Shown here: in pieces, positions 46,132-55,994 of the stretch
Layout of the letters: every line of letters starts with the position of its first letter
How positions within the stretch are numbered: position 1 is the stretch's first letter
Assembly: GCF_014083985.1 (NCBI RefSeq)
Contig: NZ_CP046907.1
Coordinates: 2,336,001-2,400,000 of the forward strand
Length of the DNA: 64,000 bases
Source: Streptomyces sp. SCUT-3
Lineage (GTDB): Bacteria > Actinomycetota > Actinomycetes > Streptomycetales > Streptomycetaceae
Reading direction: 5' to 3'
Made by a program: the position numbers and the translations under genes
Notes under the pieces: model-generated
Told to the model about the DNA's origin: nothing
The model's database searches: none
Seen by the model: only the letters and a program-made list of their open reading frames with translations

Positions 46132-47097
46132 ATGAACACGTCGTCCCCCGCCCCGGGGATCCAGCGGCTGCGGCAGGAGCTGGAGTCACTGACCACCGAG
46201 GCGTTCCGCCCCGAACTCTCCGACATCGACCGGCTGGACACCCTGGAGATCGCCGGTCTGATGAACAGCGAGGACGCGGACGTGCCCACCGCCGTGACCG
46301 CGCAACTGCCCCAGATCGCCGCCGCGATCGACGCGATCGCCGAACGGATGGCCCGCGGCGGCCGGCTGGTCTACGCGGGCGCCGGCACCGCGGGCCGGCT
46401 CGGGGTCCTGGACGCCAGCGAGTGCCCGCCGACCTTCAACACCGACCCGGAGCAGGTCGTCGGGCTGATCGCCGGCGGCCCGGAGGCCGTGGTCGCCTCC
46501 GTCGAGGGGGCCGAGGACGACAGGGAACTGGCCGTCGCCGACCTCGAGCGCCTGGGCGTGGAGCCGGCGGACACCGTCGTCGGGATCTCGGCCTCGGGCC
46601 GCACCCCGTACGCGGTCGGCGCCGTCGAGCACGCCCGCTCCGTCGGGGCGCTCACAGTCGGCCTGGCCTGCAACGAGCGCACCCCCCTGGCCGCCGCGGC
46701 CGAGCACGGCATCGAGGTCGTCGTCGGGCCGGAGCTGCTCACCGGCTCCACCCGGCTGAAGGCGGGCACCGCCCAGAAGCTGGTGCTCAACATGATCTCG
46801 ACCATCACGATGATCCGGCTGGGCAAGACCTACGGGAACCTGATGGTCGACGTCCGGGCCACCAACGAGAAGCTGCGGGCCCGTTCCCGCCGCATCGTCG
46901 CGCTGGCCACCGGCGCGTCGGACGAGGAGGTGGAGGAGGCCCTGGCCGCGACGGACGGCGAGGTGAAGAACGCGGTCCTGACCATCCTGGGCGGGGTCGA
47001 CGCCCCCACCGCGGCCCGGCTGCTGGCCGAGTCCAGCGGCCGGCTGCGCCCAGCCCTCGACGCGGCCACGGGCCGGGCCCGCATGATGGGCGAGTGA
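46132..47097 (+). CDS. murQ: N-acetylmuramic acid 6-phosphate etherase
   Basis: 321 residues from ATG 46132. The enzyme removes lactate from MurNAc-6-phosphate to give GlcNAc-6-phosphate during peptidoglycan recycling. The SIS-domain signature and catalytic segment are AGAGTAGRLGVLDASECPPTF (about residues 82-100, with the conserved Glu). TVVGISASGRTPYAVGAVEHA follows, then LTGSTRLKAGTAQKLVLNM and YGNLMVDVRATNEKL. Length is typical. The product feeds NagA, present ten kilobases away (56978), giving a recycling link within the window. A 15-bp hairpin follows. Confidence 0.97.
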   Translation: MNTSSPAPGIQRLRQELESLTTEAFRPELSDIDRLDTLEIAGLMNSEDADVPTAVTAQLPQIAAAIDAIAERMARGGRLVYAGAGTAGRLGVLDASECPPTFNTDPEQVVGLIAGGPEAVVASVEGAEDDRELAVADLERLGVEPADTVVGISASGRTPYAVGAVEHARSVGALTVGLACNERTPLAAAAEHGIEVVVGPELLTGSTRLKAGTAQKLVLNMISTITMIRLGKTYGNLMVDVRATNEKLRARSRRIVALATGASDEEVEEALAATDGEVKNAVLTILGGVDAPTAARLLAESSGRLRPALDAATGRARMMGE

Positions 47098-47148
47098 CGC
47101 CGCCGGGCGTCACCGGACGCCCGGACGCCGCGGCGCCCGGGAACGCCC

Positions 47149-47182
47149 GAGGGCGGCACCCCTTCCGGGGTGCCGCCCTCGA
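47149..47182. terminator. Bidirectional terminator between murQ and groEL
   Basis: CGAGGGCGGCACCCC and GGGGTGCCGCCCTCG, 15-bp perfect stem with loop TTCC, between two convergent gene ends. Confidence 0.9.
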
Positions 47183-47222
47183 GTCCGTACCGGTGCCCGG
47201 CCGGGCTTCGGATCCGGGAGGA

Positions 47223-49023
<1,801 letters not shown>

Positions 49024-49030
49024 CCAATGA

Positions 49031-49057
49031 TTAGCACTCGGCCCCTGCGAGTGCAAG
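49031..49057 (-). promoter_or_regulatory. CIRCE element 2 (HrcA site)
   Basis: TTAGCACTC, nine bases, GAGTGCAAG. The left arm is identical to consensus; the right differs at two bases. It starts seven bases after CIRCE 1, making a tandem pair in front of groEL. Confidence 0.85.
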
Positions 49058-49147
49058 CAGGAAGGTACTTCCCGGCCCCGTTCCCCGGCCTGTTGGCGGA
49101 GCGCCGCCGACCCGGCCGCCGGCCCGGCCGCGGTCCGCGCACACGTC

Positions 49148-49185
49148 GGCGGGCCCGCGCCCCGTGGAGGGGGTGCGGGCCCGCC
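49148..49185 (-). terminator. Terminator downstream of the cold-shock gene
   Basis: GGCGGGCCCGCGCCCC and GGGGTGCGGGCCCGCC (16 pairs including one G-T), starting 27 bases after the csp stop. Confidence 0.8.
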
Positions 49186-49212
49186 GGTGAAGACCGTTGT
49201 GCCGCGGAAGGC

Positions 49213-49416
49213 TCAGCCGGCCACGCGGACCATGTCCGCCTGAGGTCCCTTCTGGCCCTGCGAGATCTCGAACTCGACCCGCTGGCCTTCTTCCAGGGTG
49301 CGGTAGCCGTCCATCTGGATCGCGCTGTAGTGGACGAACACGTCCGCACCACCGTCGACCGCGATGAAGCCGTACCCCTTCTCCGCGTTGAACCACTTGA
49401 CGGTGCCCTGAGCCAT
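49213..49416 (-). CDS. Cold-shock protein (CspA family)
   Basis: 67 residues from ATG 49416 ([20 protein letters not shown]), the usual size. RNP1 is KGYGFIAV and RNP2 is VFVHYSAI, the aromatic nucleic-acid-binding strips of the OB fold. It acts as an RNA chaperone in cold and stationary phase. A 15-codon upstream extension is in frame but lacks coding character. Its transcript leader is long and AT-richer than the surroundings, which is typical for csp mRNAs. It is between groEL and the thrC-MoaD operon, all read leftward. Confidence 0.96.
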   Translation of the reverse strand: MAQGTVKWFNAEKGYGFIAVDGGADVFVHYSAIQMDGYRTLEEGQRVEFEISQGQKGPQADMVRVAG

Positions 49417-49771
49417 TCCTAACTCCCCTATTGCCGGCCCTTTCACGGATCCGCACTGCACGGACCCTGGTCACAACAGCGCCGGAACGCGTCGACCGCC
49501 GCTGAATGTATCTGCCCGGATGCCCAGAGCAACAGGTCACTCGGACGAGAATTCGAGGCGGGGAGAATCCGGAATATCCGCAGAAAAGGCGTGATCGCAG
49601 GGCATTGCGGACCGGATAAATGCGGCAATCCACACAAAAGGCGCGGCATTTTGGCGATAAATCGCCGTGCGGGGCCGTGCGCCATCTCGGGCCAGAGCAT
49701 GACCGGGCGCAGTGGTTTGTGCGGGGAACGGTGAAACTCTACCGCGCTTCGACCCCTCCCCCGCACGCGGG
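49417..49771. other. Leader and promoter region of the cold-shock gene
   Basis: 355 bases with no gene. Base composition is clearly richer in A and T than the surroundings. A perfect small hairpin, GGCGAT-AA-ATCGCC (49653-49666), and several A/T-rich stretches lie here. These features fit a structured cold-shock 5' leader; none is proven. Confidence 0.5.
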
Positions 49772-49804
49772 CGCCCCGCCCACCGCGCAGGTGGACGGGG
49801 CGCG
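49772..49804 (-). terminator. Terminator after the thrC-MoaD operon
   Basis: GCGCCCCGCCCACC pairs with GGTGGACGGGGCGC: 13 of 14 bases, one C-A mismatch, loop GCGCA. It starts 46 bases past the MoaD-like stop. Confidence 0.75.
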
Positions 49805-49849
49805 GGCGGACGGGGCGCGGAACGCGCGGGGCGCTCGGCTGCGCCGGGG

Positions 49850-50128
49850 TCAGCAGCCGCCGGCCACCGCCGGGATGATGGAGACGCCGACGCCGTCCGG
49901 GGTCGGCGTCTGCAGGCCCTCCACGAAGCGCACGTCGTCGTCGTTGACGTACACGTTCACGAACCGGCGCAGCTTGCCGGTGTCGTCGAGCACGCGGGCG
50001 GCGATGCCGGTGTGGTTCTTCTCCAGCGACTCGATGACCTCGGCCAGGGTCGCGCCCTCGGCGGTCACCTCGGCCCTGCCGCCGGTGTAGGTGCGCAGGA
50101 TGGTCGGGATGCGGACGTTGACGCTCAT
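49850..50128 (-). CDS. MoaD/ThiS-like small sulfur-carrier protein
   Basis: 92 residues from ATG 50128, overlapping the thrC stop as ATGA. The ubiquitin-like beta-grasp shows as VNVRIPTILRTYTGGRAEV, the helix TLAEVIESLEKNHTGIAARV, VNVYVNDDDVRF and the C-terminal tail VSIIPAVAGGC. MoaD/CysO proteins carry sulfur as a thiocarboxylate on a terminal Gly-Gly. Here the gene ends one residue beyond, with Cys, so a protease (JAMM type) probably must remove it. In mycobacteria the relative CysO serves cysteine synthesis. Coupling to thrC suggests an amino-acid role, unproven. Confidence 0.9.
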   Translation of the reverse strand: MSVNVRIPTILRTYTGGRAEVTAEGATLAEVIESLEKNHTGIAARVLDDTGKLRRFVNVYVNDDDVRFVEGLQTPTPDGVGVSIIPAVAGGC

Positions 50129-51489
50129 GCGAGGCCTGCCTCTCGGCTGTTCCGGTCGTCGGTGGTGTGCTTGCGGAAGAAGTCCGCGTCGCGGAGGGAG
50201 TCCAGGTCCGGGCGGACGACCGCGGAGGGCCCGGTGGTGGGGGCGACCGCGTCCAGGGTCTTGAGCCCGTCGCCGGTGTTGAGGACGACGGTCTCGGCCG
50301 CCGGGTCCAGCTGCCCGGACTCGATCAGCTTGCGCAGCACGCCGACGGTCACGCCGCCCGCGGTCTCCGCGAAGATGCCCTCGGTGCGGGCCAGCAGCTT
50401 GATGGCGTCGACGACCTCTTCGTCGGTGACGTCCTCGACGGCGCCGCCGGTGCGGCGGGCGATGTCGAGCACGTACGGGCCGTCCGCCGGGTTGCCGATG
50501 GCGAGGGATTTGGCGATGGTGTCCGGCTTGACCGGGCGGACCACGTCGTGGCCGTTCTTGAAGGCGGTGGAGACCGGGGAGCAGCCGGCCGCCTGGGCGC
50601 CGAAGATCCGGTAGGGCTTCTCCTCGACCAGGCCCAGCCCGATCAGTTCCTGCAGGCCCTTGTCGATCTTGGTGAGCTGGGATCCGGAGGCGATGGGGAC
50701 GACGATGTTGTCCGGCAGCCGCCAGCCGAGCTGCTCGCAGATCTCGTACGCCAGCGTCTTGGAGCCCTCGCCGTAGTAGGGGCGCAGGTTGACGTTGACG
50801 AAGCCCCAGCCCTCGCCCAGCGGATCGCCGATGAGCTCGGAGCAGAAGCGGTTGACGTCGTCGTAGTTGCCCTCGATGCCGACCAGGTCGCCGCCGTAGA
50901 CGGCGGCCATGACGACCTTGCCCGCCTCCAGGTCGTGCGGGATGAACACGCAGGACTTGAAGCCCGCCCGGGCCGCGGCGGCGCCGACCGCGCCGGCCAG
51001 GTTGCCGGTGGAGGAGCAGGACAGGGTGGTGAAGCCGAAGGCGCGGGCCGCCTCGACGGCGATGGCCACCACCCGGTCCTTGAAGGAGTGGGTGGGGTTG
51101 CCCGAGTCGTCCTTGACGTGCAGGCCGCCGGTCACGCCCAGCTCGCGGGCCAGGTTGTCGGCCCTGACCAGCTTGGTGAAGCCGGGGTTCATGGTGGGGC
51201 GGGAGGCCACGTCCGCCGGGACCGGCAGGAGCGGGGCGTAGCGCCAGATGTTGTCAGGGCCCGCCTCGATCGCCGCGCGCAGGGCCTCGGGGTCGCCGCT
51301 CGGGAACTCGTAGGCCACTTCGAGCGGCCCGAAACACTCCTGACAGGCGAAGACCGGGCCGAGCGGGAACCGCTCCCCGCACTCGCGGCACGACAGCGCC
51401 ACGGCGGGGCCGAAGGCGGTGTCCCGGTCGGTTTCGGGGGCGCCGGTGGTGCCGGGAGCGCTGGTGGTGGCAATCGTCTGCACAGCCAT
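50125..51489 (-). CDS. thrC: Threonine synthase
   Basis: 454 residues from ATG 51489. Converts O-phosphohomoserine to threonine using pyridoxal phosphate. The N-terminus has a zinc-ribbon-like pair, LSCRECGERFP and FACQECFGPLE, a feature of one threonine synthase type. The PLP lysine is in NPTHSFKDRVVAIA (about residue 138). The cofactor phosphate loop is in the STGNLAGA region, with IFGAQAAGCSPVSTAF and VVLNTGDGLKT following. It starts just after a SAM-I riboswitch, and the ribosome site GAGGAGAG overlaps the switch's closing helix, so SAM probably limits translation. Translationally coupled to the downstream MoaD-like gene. Confidence 0.97.
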   Translation of the reverse strand: MAVQTIATTSAPGTTGAPETDRDTAFGPAVALSCRECGERFPLGPVFACQECFGPLEVAYEFPSGDPEALRAAIEAGPDNIWRYAPLLPVPADVASRPTMNPGFTKLVRADNLARELGVTGGLHVKDDSGNPTHSFKDRVVAIAVEAARAFGFTTLSCSSTGNLAGAVGAAAARAGFKSCVFIPHDLEAGKVVMAAVYGGDLVGIEGNYDDVNRFCSELIGDPLGEGWGFVNVNLRPYYGEGSKTLAYEICEQLGWRLPDNIVVPIASGSQLTKIDKGLQELIGLGLVEEKPYRIFGAQAAGCSPVSTAFKNGHDVVRPVKPDTIAKSLAIGNPADGPYVLDIARRTGGAVEDVTDEEVVDAIKLLARTEGIFAETAGGVTVGVLRKLIESGQLDPAAETVVLNTGDGLKTLDAVAPTTGPSAVVRPDLDSLRDADFFRKHTTDDRNSREAGLA

Positions 51490-51506
51490 ATGGCGAGGCC
51501 TCTCTC

Positions 51507-51640
51507 CTCATCTTCCCCGGACGTATTTCGCCACAGGACGGACTTGGCACCTTCCCCGCCGGGGCCTCGCGTCGCTGCGAGTGCCGGCTGGAGGGTTGCC
51601 GGGGCTTCAACGGGCCGTTCCCTCTGCCCCTCTGGATGAG
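51507..51640 (-). promoter_or_regulatory. SAM-I (S-box) riboswitch before thrC
   Basis: Read leftward: P1 arm CTCATC, then CCAGAGGGGCAGAGGGA, ACGGCCCGTTGAAGCCCC, GGCAACCCTCC, later AAGGTGCCAAGTCC, and closing arm GATGAG (51512-51507). These are the S-box core blocks in correct order and spacing (134 nt). The closing arm abuts GGAGAGAGG, the thrC ribosome site, which suggests translational control. Confidence 0.95.
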
Positions 51641-51758
51641 CGGTATGGCACCTGGCGCGGAAAAGCGCGCACAGGGCGTTTGTCGAGGCCGGACAACGCC
51701 GAGATGCGAAGGTCGTGCCTCGTGTCCAAGACTGTAACCGACGGCCCGCAGGCGGGTC

Positions 51759-51790
51759 CGTGACGTCCGTTTGTCGAGACGGACGTCACG
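51759..51790 (+). promoter_or_regulatory. Perfect 12-bp inverted repeat in gpgS leader
   Basis: CGTGACGTCCGT, eight bases, ACGGACGTCACG. It lies 42 bases before the gpgS start and between two GTTTGTCGAG copies (51679 and 51769). Likely an operator or a leader hairpin; its protein is unknown. Confidence 0.5.
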
Positions 51791-51831
51791 CGTCCGGTGC
51801 GGAGCCCGGCCCCGAGGAACGGAGCGATTCC

Positions 51832-52797
51832 ATGATTGACGAAGTGGAGCGCTGGCTCGGTCGGCGTTCGTGGAACGTGTCCGACCGGTCGAAGGACGAG
51901 CTGCTCGCCGCCAAGAGGGCCGCGGGCCCGCGCGGGACGGTCAGTGTGGTCCTGCCCGCACTCAACGAGGAGGAGACGGTCGGCGCGATCGTCACCGCGA
52001 TCCGCGAGGAGCTGGTGGAGGGCCTGCCGCTCGTCGACGAGCTGGTGGTGGTCGACTCCGCCTCCACCGACCGCACGTCCGAGGTGGCCGCCGCCGCGGG
52101 CGCCGTCGTCCACCACCGCGACTCGATCCTGCCGCACATACCCGCGGTGCCGGGCAAGGGCGAGGTGCTGTGGCGCTCGCTGCACGTCACCGGCGGGCAG
52201 ATCGTCTGCTTCGTCGACGCGGACCTGCGCGACTTCGACCCGGCGTTCGTGCTCGGCATCGTCGGCCCCCTCCTGACCGAGCCGGACGTGGACCTCGTCA
52301 AGGCGATGTACGACCGGCCGCTGGAGACCGGCGCCTCGACCGTCCCGGCGGGCGGCGGGCGGGTCACCGAGCTGGTCGCCCGGCCCCTGCTGAACATGCA
52401 CTGGCCGCAGCTGGCCGGTTTCGTCCAGCCGCTCGGCGGCGAGTACGCGGCCCGGCGCTCGCTGCTGGAGCGGCTGCCGTTCCCGGTCGGCTACGGCGTG
52501 GAGCTGGGGATGCTGGTGGACGCCCTGGAGCTGGTCGGCCTGGACGCGCTCGCCCAGGTGGACGTCGGGGTGCGCCACCACCGGCACCAGGACGGCCAGG
52601 CCCTGGGCCGGATGGCCGCGACGATCTACCACACCGCGATGTCCCGGCTGGCCCGCACCCACCTGGTGCGGCCGGTGCTGACCCAGTTCGAGCGGGCGGC
52701 GGACGGCGGCTTCGAACCGCAGGTCCACCCGGTCGTCTCCCAGGAGCGCCCGCCGATGCTCCGCATCCCCGAGTACCGCGCCGCACGGGCCGCCTGA
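51832..52797 (+). CDS. gpgS: Glucosyl-3-phosphoglycerate synthase
   Basis: 321 residues from ATG 51832, with GGAG eight bases upstream. GT81 enzyme: transfers glucose from a nucleotide-sugar donor to 3-phosphoglycerate, first step to glucosylglycerate and related solutes. Seen: VSVVLPALNEEETVGAIVTA (donor loop), VVVDSASTDRTSEVAAAAG, the metal-binding VCFVDADLRDFDPAF, LVARPLLNMHWPQLAGFVQP, GGEYAARRSLLERLPFPVGY and QDLGVRHHRH-like acceptor residues. Length fits the family. It leads the trehalose genes otsA and otsB, so this is a compatible-solute block. Confidence 0.95.
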   Translation: MIDEVERWLGRRSWNVSDRSKDELLAAKRAAGPRGTVSVVLPALNEEETVGAIVTAIREELVEGLPLVDELVVVDSASTDRTSEVAAAAGAVVHHRDSILPHIPAVPGKGEVLWRSLHVTGGQIVCFVDADLRDFDPAFVLGIVGPLLTEPDVDLVKAMYDRPLETGASTVPAGGGRVTELVARPLLNMHWPQLAGFVQPLGGEYAARRSLLERLPFPVGYGVELGMLVDALELVGLDALAQVDVGVRHHRHQDGQALGRMAATIYHTAMSRLARTHLVRPVLTQFERAADGGFEPQVHPVVSQERPPMLRIPEYRAARAA

Positions 52798-52944
52798 GCC
52801 GGACCGGTGCCCCGCCCCGCCCGGCCCGGGCGGCCGGGCGGGCGTGGAGGGTGCGCCCCGCCGCGCCCTCCCACACGCCCCTCGCACCACTCCCGTCACG
52901 CGCTCGCACGTTTGAGCGCCCTGCCGTGCGGCAAGGCTGGCGGC

Positions 52945-54399
52945 ATGGTCTCTCATCGGGCTGCCCGGATCCTGGTCGCCTCCAACCGAGGTCCCGTCTC
53001 GTTCACGGTCCGCGACGACGGCGGGCTCTCCGTCAGGCGCGGCGGCGGCGGACTGGTGTCGGGGCTGAGCGCGATCGGCCCCGACGCGGACGCCCTGTGG
53101 GTGTGCGCGGCACTGTCCGACGGCGACCGGGAGGCCGCCCGCCGCGCCGACCACGGCCGGCTGGACCCCACCGAGACCGGCGGCCGGCGGGTCCGCATGC
53201 TCGACATCGACGCCGCGACCTTCGCCGACGCCTACAACGGCATCGCCAACTCGGTCCTGTGGTTCGTCCACCACATGCTCTACCAGACCCCGCTGGAACC
53301 GGTCTTCGACTCGGATTTCGAACGCCAGTGGGCCTCCTACGAGGCGTACAACGCGGCGTTCGCCGACGCACTGGCCGAGGAGGCCGCGGAGGGCTCCGAG
53401 GTCCTCGTGCAGGACTACCACCTCACCCTCGTCCCCGGAATGCTCCGGGAACGCCGGCCCGACCTGCGGATCGGCCACTTCTCCCACACCCCGTGGGCCC
53501 CGGCCGACTACTACCGGCTGCTGCCGGACGACGTGGCCGCCGAGGTGCTGGGCGGCATCCTCGGCGCCGACCGCGCCGCCTTCCTGACCCGCCGGTGGGC
53601 CGAGGCGTTCGCCGGGTGCTGCACGGAGGTCCTGGGCGCGCGGGTCGAGCGCGACGGGCACGAACTGCGGGTGGTCCACGACGGCCGCACCACGCGGATC
53701 GGCGTGCACGGCCTGGGCGCCGACGCCGACTTCCTGCGCGAGCGCGCGCGCCGCGACGACGTGGAGGAGCGGCTCGCCGCCCTGCGCGAGGAGGTCGGCC
53801 CGGACCGCAAGGTGATCGTGCGCGTGGACCGCACCGAACTGTCCAAGAACATCGTGCGCGGCCTGCTCGCCTACCGGCGGCTGCTCACCGACCACCCCGA
53901 GTGGCGCGGCCGGGTCGTGCACCTCGCCTTCGCCTACCCATCGCGCCACGACCTCGCCGTCTACCGCGAGTACACCGACCGCGTGCGCCGGCTGGCCGAG
54001 GAGATCGACGCCGAGTTCTCCACGCCGGACTGGAAACCGCTGGTCCTGCACGTCAGGGACGACTTCGCCCGCTCCCTGGCGGCCTACCGGATGGCCGACG
54101 TGGCCCTGGTCAACCCGATCCGGGACGGCATGAACCTGGTCGCCAAGGAAGTGCCGGTGATCTCCGAGTCCGGCTGCGCCCTCGTGCTCTCCCGCGAGGC
54201 CGGAGCGGCCGCGGAGCTGGCCGAGGACGCCCTGATGGTCAACCCGTACGACATCGGGGCGACCGCGCGCGCCCTGCACGAGGCCCTGTCGATGCCGGAC
54301 GCCGAACGCGCCGAGCGCGCCAAGCGGCTGGCCGCCGCCTCCACCGCCCTCCCCCCGCAGGCCTGGTTCCTCGACCAGCTCGAGGCCCTGCGCGCCTGA
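52945..54399 (+). CDS. otsA: Trehalose-6-phosphate synthase
   Basis: 484 residues from ATG 52945 (MVSHRAARILVASNRGPVSF). GT20 family: makes trehalose-6-phosphate from a nucleotide-glucose and glucose-6-phosphate. Seen: SNRGPVSF (glucose-phosphate site), VLWFVHHMLYQTP, VLVQDYHLTLVPGMLRER, IGHFSHTPWAPADYYRLLP, KVIVRVDRTELSKNIVRGLL, VALVNPIRDGMNLVAKEV and SREAGAAAEL. Length is normal. Convergent with otsB; the product is dephosphorylated by OtsB to trehalose, a major spore solute in Streptomyces. A start 46 codons earlier is excluded because it has no coding character. Confidence 0.97.
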   Translation: MVSHRAARILVASNRGPVSFTVRDDGGLSVRRGGGGLVSGLSAIGPDADALWVCAALSDGDREAARRADHGRLDPTETGGRRVRMLDIDAATFADAYNGIANSVLWFVHHMLYQTPLEPVFDSDFERQWASYEAYNAAFADALAEEAAEGSEVLVQDYHLTLVPGMLRERRPDLRIGHFSHTPWAPADYYRLLPDDVAAEVLGGILGADRAAFLTRRWAEAFAGCCTEVLGARVERDGHELRVVHDGRTTRIGVHGLGADADFLRERARRDDVEERLAALREEVGPDRKVIVRVDRTELSKNIVRGLLAYRRLLTDHPEWRGRVVHLAFAYPSRHDLAVYREYTDRVRRLAEEIDAEFSTPDWKPLVLHVRDDFARSLAAYRMADVALVNPIRDGMNLVAKEVPVISESGCALVLSREAGAAAELAEDALMVNPYDIGATARALHEALSMPDAERAERAKRLAAASTALPPQAWFLDQLEALRA

Positions 54400-54468
54400 G
54401 GGCGCCCGACCCCGCGCGGCCGCGTCCGGCTGTGCGGGGCCGTACGGGGCCGTGCGCGGCCGGGCCCG

Positions 54469-55326
54469 TCAGGCGCCGAGGGCCGTGGCCAGGGAGCCCA
54501 GCAGGCCGACGACGCCCCCGGGGCCGTCGACGACGAGGTCGGCGCGGGCGGCCAGCTCGGCCACCTCCTCGCTGCCGCTGCACACCAGCAGGCCGGCGAT
54601 CCCCTCGCCGCGCAGTTCCTCCACGGCGCCGAAGGCGGCGAGGTCGCCCAGGTCGTCGCCCGCGTAGAGGACGGACCCGGCCCCGGACTCCCGGAGGTAG
54701 CCGGCGAGCGCGATGCCCTTGTCCATGCCCGGCGGTCGCAGCTCCAGCACCATGCGGCCCGGTTCGAGGTGGAGGCCGTGCCGGTCGGCCAGCTCGCGCA
54801 GCGGGGCGTGCAGCAGGTCGAACGCGGCCTGCGGGCGGGCGGCGCGGCGGGTGTGCACCGCGACGGCCCGGCCGCCCTTGTCCTCGACGTGCACGCCCGC
54901 CAGGTCCGCCGCGGCCGGGCCGGAACCGGCGCCCTCCAGGAGGGCGGGCAGTTCGTCGCGCGCGGCCCGCACCCCGGGGTGCGGCGGCGGCGCGCTGACC
55001 GTCCCGGTGGAGGCCTCCCAGCGCTCGGCGCCGTAGTGGCCCAGGACGGTCATGCGGTCCAGGCCGGGGACGCCGGCGAAACCCCCGTACCGCACGGCGA
55101 CCTCCGCCGGGCGGCCGGTGATCACCACGACCGACCCGATCCGGGGGGCGAGGCGGGCGAGGGCGGCCACCGCGCCGGGGTGCGCCCGGGCGTCCTCGGG
55201 CCTGGCGACGATCGGCGCCAGCGTCCCGTCGAAGTCGAGGGCGACCACGGCCCGCTCCGGGGCGGCCAGCAGCGCTTCGAGCCCCGCGCGGCCCTGGGGG
55301 GTTCTGGGTTCTGGGGTTGCGGCCAT
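54469..55326 (-). CDS. otsB: Trehalose-6-phosphate phosphatase
   Basis: 285 residues from ATG 55326. HAD-type enzyme removing phosphate from trehalose-6-phosphate. Motif 1 (nucleophile) VVALDFDGTLAPIV at about residues 28-41; motif 2 VVVITGRPAEVAVRY; the Lys region VHVEDKGGRAVAVHTRR and VLELRPPGMDKGIALAGYL; motif 4 SVLYAGDDLGDLAAF. The cap domain contains LGHYGAERWEA. It reads toward otsA and ends 70 bases from it, in a GC-rich gap with imperfect hairpins that may end both transcripts. Confidence 0.96.
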   Translation of the reverse strand: MAATPEPRTPQGRAGLEALLAAPERAVVALDFDGTLAPIVARPEDARAHPGAVAALARLAPRIGSVVVITGRPAEVAVRYGGFAGVPGLDRMTVLGHYGAERWEASTGTVSAPPPHPGVRAARDELPALLEGAGSGPAAADLAGVHVEDKGGRAVAVHTRRAARPQAAFDLLHAPLRELADRHGLHLEPGRMVLELRPPGMDKGIALAGYLRESGAGSVLYAGDDLGDLAAFGAVEELRGEGIAGLLVCSGSEEVAELAARADLVVDGPGGVVGLLGSLATALGA

Positions 55327-55367
55327 GGGCGGACACTACCCACACACGCCCCGGCCGTACCTGCGGG

Positions 55368-55847
55368 TCAGCGCCGGCCGCGGCGCGCCTCGCGCATCCG
55401 CCGCAGCCGGTTGACCGTCACGGGGTCGTGGGCGAGCGCCTCCGGCACGTCCAGCAGGGCGTTGAGCAGCTGGTAGTAGCGGGTGGGCGGGATCCCCAGG
55501 CGCTCCCGCACCGCCCGCTCCCGCTGCGCCGGCGTGCGCCACTGGCGCCGGGCGATGTCCAGCACCGCGAGGTCGAGCTCGGAGAGTCCGCCCGGGCGCC
55601 CCCGCGGCTCCTCCCCTGGGCGGGATCCGGCACCGGGATCGCGTCCGGGACCGGGTTCGGGGCCGGCCTCGGGGCTGTTTTCGGGACCGGGTTCGGGGCC
55701 GGGCCCGCGTCCGGCTCCGGGTTCTGCCTCGGTGTCGGGTCCGGGGCCTGCGACGGGCTCCGGCCCGGCCTGCTCCGCGGGCAGCGCGGGGCCGCCGCCC
55801 GCCTCTTCCGGCAGTGGCTGTTCTCCGCGCCGCGCGTCCTCGCCCAT
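55368..55847 (-). CDS. DUF3263 protein with Pro-Gly-Glu repeat
   Basis: 159 residues from ATG 55847. The N-terminal 85 residues are a low-complexity Pro/Gly/Glu/Ala region (PGPDTEAEPGAGRGPGPEPG). The C-terminal DUF3263 part is GLSELDLAVLDIARRQWRTP, RERLGIPPTRYYQLLNALLD and ALAHDPVTVNRLRRMREARR. That helical part looks like a small helix-turn-helix domain, conserved in actinobacteria with unknown function. It is divergent from nagK and shares the dre site region, so DasR could affect it too, which is only positional. Confidence 0.87.
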   Translation of the reverse strand: MGEDARRGEQPLPEEAGGGPALPAEQAGPEPVAGPGPDTEAEPGAGRGPGPEPGPENSPEAGPEPGPGRDPGAGSRPGEEPRGRPGGLSELDLAVLDIARRQWRTPAQRERAVRERLGIPPTRYYQLLNALLDVPEALAHDPVTVNRLRRMREARRGRR

Positions 55848-55950
55848 CTCTCACCCACTACCCGGCAGAACGGTGATTCCGCCTGATCAGACCTCCAATC
55901 TAGCCCGGGAGACGGACAGTCTCCGGTCGACGGGGCGGACCTCCGCGGAC

Positions 55951-55966
55951 AGTGGACTAGACCTGT
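55951..55966. promoter_or_regulatory. DasR binding site (dre-like)
   Basis: AGTGGACTAGACCTGT matches the dre palindrome AGTGGTCTAGACCACT at 13 of 16 positions. It lies 29 bases before nagK. DasR is the GntR-family GlcNAc regulator that is released by glucosamine-6-phosphate and controls nagK-nagA in Streptomyces. Confidence 0.88.
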
Positions 55967-55994
55967 TGACCGCACATCGGCAACACTGTTGCGC

